From: Burkholderiales bacterium
GTDB lineage: Bacteria > Pseudomonadota > Gammaproteobacteria > Burkholderiales > Burkholderiaceae_C
DNA: 64,000 nucleotides
Direction: 5' to 3'
Assembly: GCA_016000265.1 (NCBI GenBank)
Contig: JAECRL010000003.1
Coordinates: 186,001-250,000 of the forward strand
Positions 44,492-53,309 of the stretch are shown one piece after another. The notes under the pieces are model-generated. The model made no database searches. It saw only the letters and a program-made list of their open reading frames with translations, and had not been told where the DNA came from. Each line of letters begins with the position of its first letter. Positions within the stretch are counted from its first letter, which is position 1. The translations under genes and the position numbers were made by a program.

Positions 44492-44534
44492 AGGGTCGTC
44501 GAAATTCGACAACCCTCGATGCGAGAAGTCGCAT
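44492..44534. promoter_or_regulatory. two dyads between divergent cyanophycin genes (operator candidates)
   Basis: Dyad 1: AGGGTCGTCGAA (44492-44503) and TTCGACAACCCT (44505-44516), 11 of 12 arm positions complementary with one central base. Dyad 2: ATGCGA-GAAG-TCGCAT (44519-44534), perfect. They lie 19 to 61 bases upstream of the transporter ATG and about 90 bases before the first synthetase ATG, so one regulator could control both arms. CACAAT at 44553-44558 is a possible -10 box for the plus strand. Confidence 0.6.
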
Positions 44535-44623
44535 TCTCCCCCAGTCGAGGCGCACAATCCGGGGATTGATTCAGAGCATCTGGCACTGTCGAGCAAGAGC
44601 AGGACGCAACACCGCTGGTGGAC

Positions 44624-46837
44624 ATGAGCAAGAAGAACGACCTGAAACTGCTGCGCATCAATTACCTGCGTGGCCCCAACATCTGGACCTACCGACCCGT
44701 CATGGAGGTCTGGCTGGACCTCGGCGAGCTGGAGGACTGCCCGTCCAACACGCTGCCGGGCTTCACCGAGCGGCTCACCACCTGGCTGCCGGCGCTCATC
44801 GAGCACCACTGCGGGGTCGGTGAACGCGGGGGTTTCATCCAGCGGCTGCAGGAAGGCACCTGGGCCGGGCACATCCTGGAGCACGTCGTCATCGAGTTGC
44901 TGAACCTGGCGGGCATGCCCACCGGCTTCGGCCAGACGCGCAGCACCTCCCGCCCGGGCGTCTACCGCATGGTGTTCCGCGCCCGCGACGAGCAGGTGGC
45001 GCGCTCCGCCCTGGAGCAAGGCCATCGCCTGCTGATGGCGGCCATCAACGACGAGCCCTTCGACGTCAAGGCCGCGGCCGAGGCCGTGCGCACCCAGATC
45101 GACGACTGCTACCTCGGCCCCTCGACCGCCGCCATCGTCGGCGCGGCCACGGACCGCGGCATCCCCCACATCCGCCTCAACGACGGCAACCTGGTCCAGC
45201 TGGGCTATGGCGCCGCGCAGCGCCGCATCTGGACGGCCGAGACGGACAAGACCAGCGCCATCGCCGAAGGCATCGCCGGCAACAAGGACCTGACCAAGAC
45301 GCTGCTGAAGTCCTGCGGCGTGCCGGTGCCCGAAGGCGAGGTGGTCGACGGCCCCGAGGCGGCCTGGGAGGTCGCGCAAGACATCGGCCTGCCGGTGGTG
45401 GTCAAGCCGCTGGACGGCAACCACGGCCGGGGCGTGTCGCTGGAATTGACCGAGCGCGCCGATGTGGAGGCCGCCTTCAAGGTGGCCGAGACCGAAGGCA
45501 GCGAGGTCATCGTCGAGAGCTTCATCCCCGGTGAAGAGCACCGCCTGCTGGTGGTGGGCGGCAAGGTCGTGGCCGCGGCGCGCGGCGAAAGCCTCTGGAT
45601 CGTCGGCAACGGCCGCAGCACCGTGGTGCAGCTGATCGACGAGCAGCTCAACAGCGACCCCCGTCGCGGCGAAGCCGAAGAGTTCCCGCTGGAGACCATC
45701 ATCCTGGACCGCGAGCCGGCCATGCGCCTGCTGCTGGAGCGCCAGGGCCTGAGTGGTGACTCCGTGCCGGCCGACGGCCTGCGCGTGCTGGTGCAGCGCA
45801 ACGGCAACGTCGCCATCGACTGCACCGACGACGTGCACCCGGACGTGGCGCACGCCGCCAGCCTGGCCGCCCGCGTGGTGGGCCTGGACATCGCCGGCAT
45901 CGACCTGGTCGTGACCGACGTCTCCAAACCGCTGGCCCCGCAACGCGGCGCCGTGGTGGAGGTCAACGCCGGGCCGGGTCTGCTGATGCACCTCAAGCCC
46001 GCCGAGGGCCTGCCCCGCCCGGTGGGCAAGGCCATCGCCGACCACCTGTTTGACGAAGACGAGTCGGGCCGCGTGCCCATCGTCGGGGTGGCCGGCTCGG
46101 CTGGCACCACCCAGATCGCGCGCCTGGTGGCCTGGCTGCTGCACCTCAGCGGCAAGCACGTGGGCCTGGCCTGCCGCGACGGCCTGTTCCTGGGCAGCCG
46201 CCGCGTCGAAGGCGGCGACCGCGCCAATTTCGCTTCGGGTCAGCGCCTGCTGATGAACCGAGAGGTCGAGGCCATCGTGCTGGAAAACGGTGCGGCCACC
46301 ATCCTCAACGACGGCCTGGCCTATGACCGCTGCGCGGTGGGCGTGGTCACCGACCTGCGCGGCGCCGAGGCCCCGGTGGCGCCGGCCCTGGCCGAGCACG
46401 ACATCCACGAGACCGAGCAGGTCTTCAAGGTGCTGCGCACCCAGGTCGACGTGGTGCTGCCCGATGGCGTGGCGGTGCTCAACGCCTCCGACGCGCGCCT
46501 GCTGGAGATGGCCGAGCTCTGCGATGGCGACGTCATCCTCTATGACATCGACCACCACAACCCCGCCCTGGTGGCGCACCGCGCACAAGGCGGGCGCACC
46601 GTGTCGGTCGACGGCCACCACGTGCTGCTGACGCACAACGGCCACGCGCCGGTGCGCTGCGCCGACCTCGACAGCGCGGCCGCCCGGCGCATGACCGCCG
46701 GCGTGGCCGACCAGCCGGTGCCGGGCACCAGCGTGCGTTGCCTGCTGGCCGCCGCCGCCGTGGCCTGGTCTCTGGGCATCTCGCCCGAGCTGATCTCAGC
46801 CGGGCTGGAAACCTTCGACCCCTCGAACAAGAAGTAA
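44624..46837 (+). CDS. cyanophycin synthetase-like protein with degenerate ligase P-loop
   Basis: A 737-residue CphA-family protein. The opening LLRINYLRGPNIWTYRPVME matches CphA. The ATP-grasp domain is intact in outline (VVVKPLDGNHGRGVSLEL, VIVESFIPGEEHRLLVV and VVEVNAGPGLLMHL). The Mur-ligase-like part begins near residue 480, but its P-loop reads VAGSAGTTQIARL instead of VTGTNGKTTTARL, so the Lys and Asn are gone. The protein also stops about 120 residues before the end of the full CphA downstream. This is the layout of secondary (CphA2/CphA'-type) synthetases. Cyanophycin is a multi-Arg-poly-Asp storage polymer. The ATG at 44624 is used; GTG 44618 is possible. Confidence 0.93.
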   Translation: MSKKNDLKLLRINYLRGPNIWTYRPVMEVWLDLGELEDCPSNTLPGFTERLTTWLPALIEHHCGVGERGGFIQRLQEGTWAGHILEHVVIELLNLAGMPTGFGQTRSTSRPGVYRMVFRARDEQVARSALEQGHRLLMAAINDEPFDVKAAAEAVRTQIDDCYLGPSTAAIVGAATDRGIPHIRLNDGNLVQLGYGAAQRRIWTAETDKTSAIAEGIAGNKDLTKTLLKSCGVPVPEGEVVDGPEAAWEVAQDIGLPVVVKPLDGNHGRGVSLELTERADVEAAFKVAETEGSEVIVESFIPGEEHRLLVVGGKVVAAARGESLWIVGNGRSTVVQLIDEQLNSDPRRGEAEEFPLETIILDREPAMRLLLERQGLSGDSVPADGLRVLVQRNGNVAIDCTDDVHPDVAHAASLAARVVGLDIAGIDLVVTDVSKPLAPQRGAVVEVNAGPGLLMHLKPAEGLPRPVGKAIADHLFDEDESGRVPIVGVAGSAGTTQIARLVAWLLHLSGKHVGLACRDGLFLGSRRVEGGDRANFASGQRLLMNREVEAIVLENGAATILNDGLAYDRCAVGVVTDLRGAEAPVAPALAEHDIHETEQVFKVLRTQVDVVLPDGVAVLNASDARLLEMAELCDGDVILYDIDHHNPALVAHRAQGGRTVSVDGHHVLLTHNGHAPVRCADLDSAAARRMTAGVADQPVPGTSVRCLLAAAAVAWSLGISPELISAGLETFDPSNKK

Positions 46838-46873
46838 GCCCGCGTTGTCCTGACGCGCACACGAGAGACCGAC

Positions 46874-49453
46874 ATGGACGTTTCCCGCATCCGGGCCCTG
46901 CGTGGCCCCAACCTCTGGAGTCGCCACACCGCCATCGAGGCGGTCGTGCGCTGCGAACCCCAGGAGCGTCAACTGGACCTGCTTGATGGCTTCGAAGGCC
47001 GGGTCCGACAGCTCTTCCCCGGCATGGGCCCCTTGCGCCCCGACGGGCGCCCGGGCCAGATCAGTGTGGCCCACGTGCTGGAGACGGTGGCCCTGGCGCT
47101 GCAGGCGCAAGCCGGGTGCCCCGTCACCTTCAGCCGCACGGCTCAGACCGTGGAAGAGGGCGTCTACCAGGTCGTCGTGGAGTACAGCGAAGAGGCCGTC
47201 GGCAAGAAGGCCTTCGACCACGCCGTGGCGCTGGTGGACGCGGCCCTCGCGGCCGGTGCCTTTGACATCGAGGCCGCGCTGGCCGAGTTGCGCGAACTCG
47301 ACGAGGACGTGCGCCTGGGCCCCAGCACCGGCTCCATCGTGGACGCCGCCGTCGTGCGCGGCATCCCCTATCGCCGCCTGACGCAGGGCTCGCTGGTCCA
47401 GTTCGGCTGGGGCAGCAAGCAGCGCCGCATCTGGGCGGCCGAGGTGGACAACACCTCCGCCGTGGCCGAGTCCATCGCGCAGGACAAGGACCTGACCAAG
47501 CGCCTGCTGGCCTCCGCCGGCGTGCCGGTGCCCACGGGCCGCCCCGTGGCCGACTTCGCCGATGCCCTGGTGGTGGCCGAAGAAATCGGCTGGCCGGTCG
47601 TGGTCAAGCCGCGTGACGGCAACCAGGGCAAGGGCGTGACGGTCAACATCGTCAGCCCCGGCCACCTGGAGGTGGCCTACAAGGCGGCGTTCGAGCACGG
47701 CGAGGTCATGGTCGAGCGCTACCTGCCGGGCAACGATTTCCGCCTGCTGGTGGTCGGTGACCGACTGGTGGCCGCCGCCCGGCGCGACCCGCCCCACGTC
47801 ATCGGCGACGGTGTGCACACCGTGCAGCAGCTGGTCGACAAGGTCAACGAAGACCCGCGCCGAGGCGAGGGCCACGCCACCTCGCTGACCAAGATCCGCA
47901 TCGACGACATCGCGATCGCGCGCCTGAACGTGCAAGGCCTCAAGGCCGATGACGTGCCCGAGAAGGGCCGCCGCGTGATCATGCGCAACAACGCCAACCT
48001 GTCCACTGGCGGCACCGCCACGGACGTCACGGACGACGTGCACCCCGAGGTGGCCGCGCGCGCCATCGCCGCAGCCCAGACCATCGGCCTGGAGATCTGC
48101 GGCGTGGACGTCCTGGCCGAAAGCGTGCACCGCCCGCTGGAAGAGCAAAACGGCGGCATCGTCGAGGTCAACGCCGCACCGGGCCTGCGCATGCACCTGT
48201 CGCCGTCTTACGGCAAGGGTCGCAACGTGGGCGAGGCCGTCATCAACAACCTGTACCGATCGGGTGACGACGGCCGCATCCCCATCGTGGCCGTGACCGG
48301 CACCAACGGCAAGACCACGACCGCTCGGCTCACCGCGCACCTCCTGGCCACCTCCGGTCGGTGCGTGGGCATGACCAACACCGATGGCGTCTACGTCAAC
48401 GGGCGCCAGATCGACAGCGGCGACTGCTCCGGCCCCAAGAGCGCGCGCAACGTGCTGATGCACCCCGACGTGGATGCGGCGGTGTTCGAGACGGCGCGCG
48501 GTGGCATCCTGCGCGAGGGCCTGGGCTTCGACCGCTGCGGCACCGCCGTGGTCACCAACATGGGCGCCGGCGACCACCTCGGGCTGAACTACATCACCAC
48601 GGTGGAAGACCTGGCCGTGCTCAAGCGCGTCATCGTCATGAACGTCTCGACGGACGGATACGCCGTGCTCAACGCGGCCGACCCCATCGTCGCGGCCATG
48701 GCGCCGAAGTGCCCGGGCGGCGTCATCTTCTTCGCGATGGACCCGCACAACCCCGTGCTGACCGCGCACCGCGCGCAGGGCAAGCGAACCCTGTGTGTGG
48801 ACGGCGACGCCATCGTGGTGGCCGAGGGCAGCTGGCGCGAGCACCTGCTGCTGCGCGACATCCCCCTGACGCGCAATGGCACCATCGGCTTCCAGGTCGA
48901 GAACGTGATGGCTTCGGTCGGGGCGGCCTGGAGCGCCGGCCTGGGCTGGGACGTGATCCGCAACGGCCTGGCCAGCTTCGTGAGCGACTCGGACAACGCC
49001 CCGGGCCGCTTCAATGTGATGACCTACAAAGGCGCCACGGTGATCGCCGACTACGGCCACAACCCGGACGCCATGCGCGCCCTGGTCAACGCCGTCAACG
49101 GCATGCCGGCCAAGCGCCGCTCGGTGGTCATCAGCGGGGCGGGCGACCGCCGCGACGAAGACATCCGCGAGCAGACGGCCATCCTGGGCGACGCCTTCGA
49201 TGACCTCATCCTCTACCAGGACGCCTGCCAGCGCGGGCGAGAGGACGGCGAGGTGCTGCGCCTGCTGCGCGAAGGCCTGGGCAAGGCCCAGCGCGCCCAG
49301 CGCGTCGACGACATCCACGGCGAGTTCGTCGCCATCGACACCGCGCTGGCGCGCCTGCAGCCGGGCGACCTTTGCCTGGTGCTGGTCGACCAGGTCGAAG
49401 AAGCCCTGGCGCACCTGGCGCGGCGCTGCGCCGAGGAGTCGGCCTCGGCTTGA
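46874..49453 (+). CDS. cphA: cyanophycin synthetase
   Basis: An 859-residue enzyme that builds cyanophycin by alternately adding Asp to the backbone and Arg to the side chain. It opens RIRALRGPNLWSRHTAIEAV. The ATP-grasp domain at about residues 210-470 contains VVVKPRDGNQGKGVTVNIV and ends with VEVNAAPGLRMHLSP. The Mur ligase domain has a complete P-loop (TGTNGKTTTARLTAHLL, near residue 476) and FETARGGILREGLGFDRC, followed by the C-terminal domain with PGRFNVMTYKGATVIADYGH. The length is typical. The gap after the CphA-like gene is 36 bases; they are cotranscribed. Confidence 0.97.
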   Translation: MDVSRIRALRGPNLWSRHTAIEAVVRCEPQERQLDLLDGFEGRVRQLFPGMGPLRPDGRPGQISVAHVLETVALALQAQAGCPVTFSRTAQTVEEGVYQVVVEYSEEAVGKKAFDHAVALVDAALAAGAFDIEAALAELRELDEDVRLGPSTGSIVDAAVVRGIPYRRLTQGSLVQFGWGSKQRRIWAAEVDNTSAVAESIAQDKDLTKRLLASAGVPVPTGRPVADFADALVVAEEIGWPVVVKPRDGNQGKGVTVNIVSPGHLEVAYKAAFEHGEVMVERYLPGNDFRLLVVGDRLVAAARRDPPHVIGDGVHTVQQLVDKVNEDPRRGEGHATSLTKIRIDDIAIARLNVQGLKADDVPEKGRRVIMRNNANLSTGGTATDVTDDVHPEVAARAIAAAQTIGLEICGVDVLAESVHRPLEEQNGGIVEVNAAPGLRMHLSPSYGKGRNVGEAVINNLYRSGDDGRIPIVAVTGTNGKTTTARLTAHLLATSGRCVGMTNTDGVYVNGRQIDSGDCSGPKSARNVLMHPDVDAAVFETARGGILREGLGFDRCGTAVVTNMGAGDHLGLNYITTVEDLAVLKRVIVMNVSTDGYAVLNAADPIVAAMAPKCPGGVIFFAMDPHNPVLTAHRAQGKRTLCVDGDAIVVAEGSWREHLLLRDIPLTRNGTIGFQVENVMASVGAAWSAGLGWDVIRNGLASFVSDSDNAPGRFNVMTYKGATVIADYGHNPDAMRALVNAVNGMPAKRRSVVISGAGDRRDEDIREQTAILGDAFDDLILYQDACQRGREDGEVLRLLREGLGKAQRAQRVDDIHGEFVAIDTALARLQPGDLCLVLVDQVEEALAHLARRCAEESASA

Positions 49454-49487
49454 GGTGAGGTGACCCTGAAGGGGCTGCCGCGCGGCG

Positions 49488-50189
49488 TCAGTAGCTGACG
49501 CTGTAGCGGTGCCCCTTGTAGCGAAACACCGCGGACTTCAGCTTGATTTCCTCCAGCATCACGCCGGGGGCGGGTTGGTCGCCTTCGCGGAACACGCCCC
49601 CGTTGAGGATCAGCATGCGGTTGGCGGCGACGTCGGAGTGCATGGCGCCGCCCACGCTCAAGGCGGGCAACTCGCGTCGGATGTCGTCCGGCAGGCGGTC
49701 GATGGAGACCACCGGTGCGGGGGCGTCCCGCAGGGCGGGGTCGACGCTCAGTGAGGACGGCGGGGGGCGGTTCTGCGCAGCGGCTTCAGGGGGCGGCTTC
49801 CGGTTCGTGGCGCTCTCCACGGGGGCCGGGCGGGCGCTGGCCACCCGAGGGGCCACCGGAAGGGGCGGTGACGGGGCGGGCGGAGCAAGCGGCACGACGC
49901 GCGCCGTCTGCGGTGGCGGCTCCTGCGGTGGCTGCGCGGCCGGCGCCTGGCTGAGGGGGGCCGCCGCGGGCATCGGCTCAGGCTGCATCCACCAGGCCAT
50001 CGAGGCGGCCAGGACCACCCCGCCCAGCACGCCACCCAGCGCCCAGGTGGCCTTGGGCGACAGGCCCTGCGTGTCTTCGTCTTCGGCTGCGGATCCGGGA
50101 GCGGGGTCGTGTCGGCTGTGCAGGCCGGGCACGGACTCGCGTTCGCGCGCCGCATCGGCTTTTTTCAGGGCATCGAGGATGTAGGACAT
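49488..50189 (-). CDS. gspB: general secretion pathway protein GspB
   Basis: A 233-residue membrane protein with the family opening MSYILDALKKADAARERESV. One membrane helix lies at about residues 50-68 (GGVLGGVVLAASMAWW), a Pro/Ala-rich periplasmic linker follows to about residue 150, and a conserved C-terminal domain has LPALSVGGAMHSDVAANRML and MLEEIKLKSAVFRYKGHRYS. With GspA it helps place the type II secretin in the outer membrane. Its gene follows gspA by 17 bases. No other type II secretion genes are in the window. Confidence 0.93.
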   Translation of the reverse strand: MSYILDALKKADAARERESVPGLHSRHDPAPGSAAEDEDTQGLSPKATWALGGVLGGVVLAASMAWWMQPEPMPAAAPLSQAPAAQPPQEPPPQTARVVPLAPPAPSPPLPVAPRVASARPAPVESATNRKPPPEAAAQNRPPPSSLSVDPALRDAPAPVVSIDRLPDDIRRELPALSVGGAMHSDVAANRMLILNGGVFREGDQPAPGVMLEEIKLKSAVFRYKGHRYSVSY

Positions 50190-50206
50190 GGCGTGCCTCG
50201 GGGCGT

Positions 50207-52015
50207 TCAGGGCTTGGCAGCAGGGGGCATCAGCCGAGGCTCGTCGACCTCCGTGGCCCGGTTGATCAGCATGAAGGTGGTGGCGCCGGCGACACCATCC
50301 GGCTTGAGGCCTTGAGACAGCTGAAAGGCCTGCAGCCGGCGCAGCAACTCGGCGTCAAAGCGCCCTGGCGTGGTGCTCGGTGTGTCGCTCGGTGCGCCGG
50401 TCTCCAGGCGCTCCCCCGCCAGGCCGGCGAGCTTGCCCGCCAGCCAGTCCACCACCGGGCCGCTCTGGCCTTGCTGGACCTTGGCCTTGTAGCCGGGAGG
50501 GGCCAGCCACAGGGTGGCGAAGTCACCTCGCCACAGCCCCGAGAGCACCGACAGGGGCACGCGCAAGCGGGTCTCGCCCATTTTCAGCCAGGCGTGCGCA
50601 CCTTGCACGCGGGTCAGCACGGCGTGGCGGGGCGCACCACTGCCGTCCTGCAGCACCAGCAGGGCCGGGCGATCCAGCTGCGTCAGCAGGCTCAGGCCCC
50701 CGCTGTTGCGAAAGCAGATCAGGTCCACGCGACGGGCCTGGGCGCAGGGCTCACCCGCGGCCAGCTCCTTGCCCTGGGGCCACAAGCTCGCCAGGTCATG
50801 CCAGGCTTGGGCCTCGTCGCGCGTGGCGGCCCGCATGACGCCCACGGCGTCGCTCAAGGACGGCTCGGCGACCTCGTCGGGGGCGACCGCGCGCGCGGCT
50901 TTCGCTGCGGCGGCTGCGACATCGCTCGCCGATGGCGCCGAGGCGGCCAGGGCCGGCGCGGCCACCTGACGGGCCAGGTCGCGCGCCGCCACCGCTTCGG
51001 GTGACCAGCGGCTCCAGGCGGCCAGTCCCAAGCCGCTCACGCTGATCGCGGTGCCCAGGCCGAACAGGGCCCAGGCCCAGCGCGGCCAGGATCGTGCCCC
51101 CGCCCATGAGCCGGTGTTGGCGAGCCAGCCGGTGTCGCCTGGCCTGGGCGGAGGTGACGCTTCGGTGCGTTTGTCAGCCAGGGGCATGCCGGCCTGGCCT
51201 TCGAAGACCTCGGCCGCGGCTTTGTCCACGATGCGTTTGTCGACCTTGGGCTTGCCCTCGGCGTACGCGCCCAGCAGGGCCCGATCACACAGCAGGTTGA
51301 TGCGGCGGGGCACGCCCTTGCTGAGCAGGTGCACGCGCTTGACCGCCGCCGAGTCGAACAAGGTGCCGCGTCGCAAGCCCGCTGTGTTCAGGCGGTGCTG
51401 GATGTATTGCGCGGTCTCGGCCTCGGTGAGCGCGTCCAGGTGAAAGCGCGCGATCACGCGTTGCGCCATCTGCTCCAGCTCGGGGCGCGCCAGCACCTGA
51501 CGCAGCTCCGGCTGCCCGATCAGCATGATCTGAAGCAGCTTGCGCTCGCTGGTCTCCAGGTTGGTCAGCAGCCGCAGCTGCTCCAGCACCTCCGCCGAGA
51601 GGTTCTGTGCCTCGTCGATGATGAGCACGTTGTTCTGCCCGACGGCGTGCGTCTTGAGCAGGTACTCGTTGAGCGCGTCCACGTGTGCCTTCAGCGAGGG
51701 CGCTTCACCAGGTGCGTGGGGCACCGGGATGCGGAACTCGTCGCAGATGGCCTGCAGCAGCTCGTGCGTGCTGAGCTTGGGGTTGAAGATGTAGGCGACG
51801 TTGCAGCGCCGCGGGATCTGCTCGAGGAAGCAGCGGCACACCGTGGTCTTGCCCGCGCCGATCTCGCCGGTCAACAGCACGAAGCCACCGCCCCCGCCCA
51901 CGCCGTAAAGCAAGTGGGCCAGCGCTTCGCGATGGCGCTCGCTCATGAAGAGGTAGCGCGGATCGGGCGCGATGGAGAAGGGCGCCTGTTTGAGTCCGAA
52001 ATACGCGGCGTACAT
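50207..52015 (-). CDS. gspA: general secretion pathway ATPase GspA (ExeA-like)
   Basis: A 602-residue protein. The opening MYAAYFGLKQAPFSIAPDPR and ATPase motifs GEIGAGKTTVCR and LIIDEAQNLSAEVLE mark the ExeA AAA domain (residues 1-270). One membrane helix lies at about 330-350. The periplasmic part ends in a peptidoglycan-binding domain (LLRRLQAFQLSQGLKPDGVA) at about 545-595. The GspA/GspB complex remodels peptidoglycan for type II secretin assembly. ATG 52015 is used; an in-frame start 14 codons upstream has no family character. It is divergent from the PIN-like gene. Confidence 0.95.
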   Translation of the reverse strand: MYAAYFGLKQAPFSIAPDPRYLFMSERHREALAHLLYGVGGGGGFVLLTGEIGAGKTTVCRCFLEQIPRRCNVAYIFNPKLSTHELLQAICDEFRIPVPHAPGEAPSLKAHVDALNEYLLKTHAVGQNNVLIIDEAQNLSAEVLEQLRLLTNLETSERKLLQIMLIGQPELRQVLARPELEQMAQRVIARFHLDALTEAETAQYIQHRLNTAGLRRGTLFDSAAVKRVHLLSKGVPRRINLLCDRALLGAYAEGKPKVDKRIVDKAAAEVFEGQAGMPLADKRTEASPPPRPGDTGWLANTGSWAGARSWPRWAWALFGLGTAISVSGLGLAAWSRWSPEAVAARDLARQVAAPALAASAPSASDVAAAAAKAARAVAPDEVAEPSLSDAVGVMRAATRDEAQAWHDLASLWPQGKELAAGEPCAQARRVDLICFRNSGGLSLLTQLDRPALLVLQDGSGAPRHAVLTRVQGAHAWLKMGETRLRVPLSVLSGLWRGDFATLWLAPPGYKAKVQQGQSGPVVDWLAGKLAGLAGERLETGAPSDTPSTTPGRFDAELLRRLQAFQLSQGLKPDGVAGATTFMLINRATEVDEPRLMPPAAKP

Positions 52016-52055
52016 GCCGCCAAGGATACCCCGCGGCACGAGGCAGAATCGGGGC

Positions 52056-52595
52056 ATGAAGGCGCCTTCTCAGTCCCCTGTCTTCGCTTCGCCCTGCGTG
52101 GTCGACACCAACGTCATCCTCGTGGCCAATGGCCAGCACCCGGGGGTCTCCGAGGCCTGCGTTCAGGCCTGCCGAGAGCGCCTGGCGCGGCTCATGTCGG
52201 GGGGGCGCATCGTGCTTGACGACGCCTTCGAGATCCTCCACGAATACCGCCACAAGACCGACCCGGAGCACGGGCGGGGGCCAGGCGACGCGTTCGTGCG
52301 CTGGGTGTTGCACCACGTCGACGACCCCAGCCGCGTGGAGCGCATCCACCTGGAGCCCGACCCGGTCTGGGGCTACGCCAGCTTTCCCCGCCAGGAGGCC
52401 CTGTGGTCGTTTGACGCCGCCGACCGCAAGTTCGTGGCCGTGGCCCGCGCTCACCCTGCGCACCCACCCATCCTGCAGGCGGCCGACTCGAAGTGGCTGG
52501 ACTGGTCCGCAGGCCTGGCCGCCGCGGGCGTCAGCGTGTGCTTCCTGTGCGAAGGCGAGGTCCGCGCTTTTCACCGCCACAAGTTCGGGCATTGA
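52056..52595 (+). CDS. PIN-like domain protein (putative ribonuclease)
   Basis: A 179-residue protein with the PIN opening CVVDTNVILVANG: the first acidic residue is Asp17 and the Thr/Asn pair follows. Further acidic positions expected in PIN nucleases are in DDAFEILHEYRH (Glu or Asp), SFDAADRKFVAVA and LQAADSKWLDW. It ends with EGEVRAFHRHKFGH. The pattern is VapC-like in outline but longer, and no VapB-type antitoxin gene precedes it. The next gene, an RNA ligase, starts 12 bases after its stop, so the two are almost certainly one transcript. Nuclease activity is inference from the acidic residues. The ATG at 52056 begins just before the PIN strand. Confidence 0.72.
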   Translation: MKAPSQSPVFASPCVVDTNVILVANGQHPGVSEACVQACRERLARLMSGGRIVLDDAFEILHEYRHKTDPEHGRGPGDAFVRWVLHHVDDPSRVERIHLEPDPVWGYASFPRQEALWSFDAADRKFVAVARAHPAHPPILQAADSKWLDWSAGLAAAGVSVCFLCEGEVRAFHRHKFGH

Positions 52596-52607
52596 CCCCT
52601 TCACCCC

Positions 52608-53291
52608 ATGCACGACTTCTTTCGTTTCCCCCACACGCCCCACCTGGCCTGGCTGGCCGCGGGCGCGCCGCGCGACGACAAGGTGCTGTCGCCCGACGAA
52701 GCACGGGCCCTGCTGGCTCACCCCGTCGTGGTCGAAGAAAAGCTCGACGGCGCGAACATGGGCATCTCGTTTTCAGCCGAGGGCGTGCTGCACGTGCAGA
52801 ACCGCGGGCAGTACCTCAACCGACCCCATGGCGGGCAGTTCGCGCGGCTTGACGAGTGGCTGGCCATCCGGGAAGACGACCTCCGCGACGCCCTGGGCGA
52901 GCGGCTCATGCTGTTCGGGGAGTGGTGCGCCGCTCAGCACTCGCTGGACTACGCGAGCTTGCCGGACTGGTTCCTCGCCTTCGACGTCTACGACCGCGTC
53001 GAGCGGCGTTTCTGGAGCACGCGGCGTCGCAACGAACTCGCCGAGCTCATCGGCCTGCGCCAGGTGCCGCGCGTGAGCTCGGGCCTGACCACCCTGGCCG
53101 AGCTGACCGCCTGGGTGCAGTCCCACCGCAGCCACTACCGTGAAGGCGCGCTCGAAGGCGTCGTGGTGCGGCACGAAGACGCCGACTGGCTGCTGCAGCG
53201 AGCCAAGCTGGTGCGCGCCGACTTCGTCCAAAGCATCGAGGAGCATTGGCGCAGCCGCGCCCTTCAGTGGAATCGCATCGCCTGGGACTGA
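52608..53291 (+). CDS. RNA ligase (Rnl2-like nucleotidyltransferase domain)
   Basis: A 227-residue minimal nucleic-acid ligase. Motif I is EEKLDGANMGI with the adenylated Lys at residue 45; motif Ia is around QNRGQYLNRP; motif III is LMLFGEWCAAQHS; motif IV is EGVVVRHE; motif V is RAKLVRADF. This set matches the RNA_ligase (T4 Rnl2-like) family. Rnl2 has an extra C-terminal domain for nick recognition; here only about 30 residues follow motif V. It lies 12 bases after a PIN-like gene, suggesting a cut-and-seal RNA repair or editing function. The substrate is unknown. It is convergent with an M20 hydrolase gene. Confidence 0.85.
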   Translation: MHDFFRFPHTPHLAWLAAGAPRDDKVLSPDEARALLAHPVVVEEKLDGANMGISFSAEGVLHVQNRGQYLNRPHGGQFARLDEWLAIREDDLRDALGERLMLFGEWCAAQHSLDYASLPDWFLAFDVYDRVERRFWSTRRRNELAELIGLRQVPRVSSGLTTLAELTAWVQSHRSHYREGALEGVVVRHEDADWLLQRAKLVRADFVQSIEEHWRSRALQWNRIAWD

Positions 53292-53309
53292 TCCGGGCGC
53301 GGGCGGGGC

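Noticed and set aside
46796..49414. Long open frame on the minus strand opposite cphA (about 870 codons)
   Set aside because: It mirrors the full length of a clear CphA gene. Composition is His/Gly/Asp/Val-rich, as expected for antisense of GC-rich codons, and no family motif is present.
52056..52595. VapC toxin of a toxin-antitoxin pair
   Set aside because: No small antitoxin gene precedes or follows it; the partner is an RNA ligase and the protein is longer than typical VapC.
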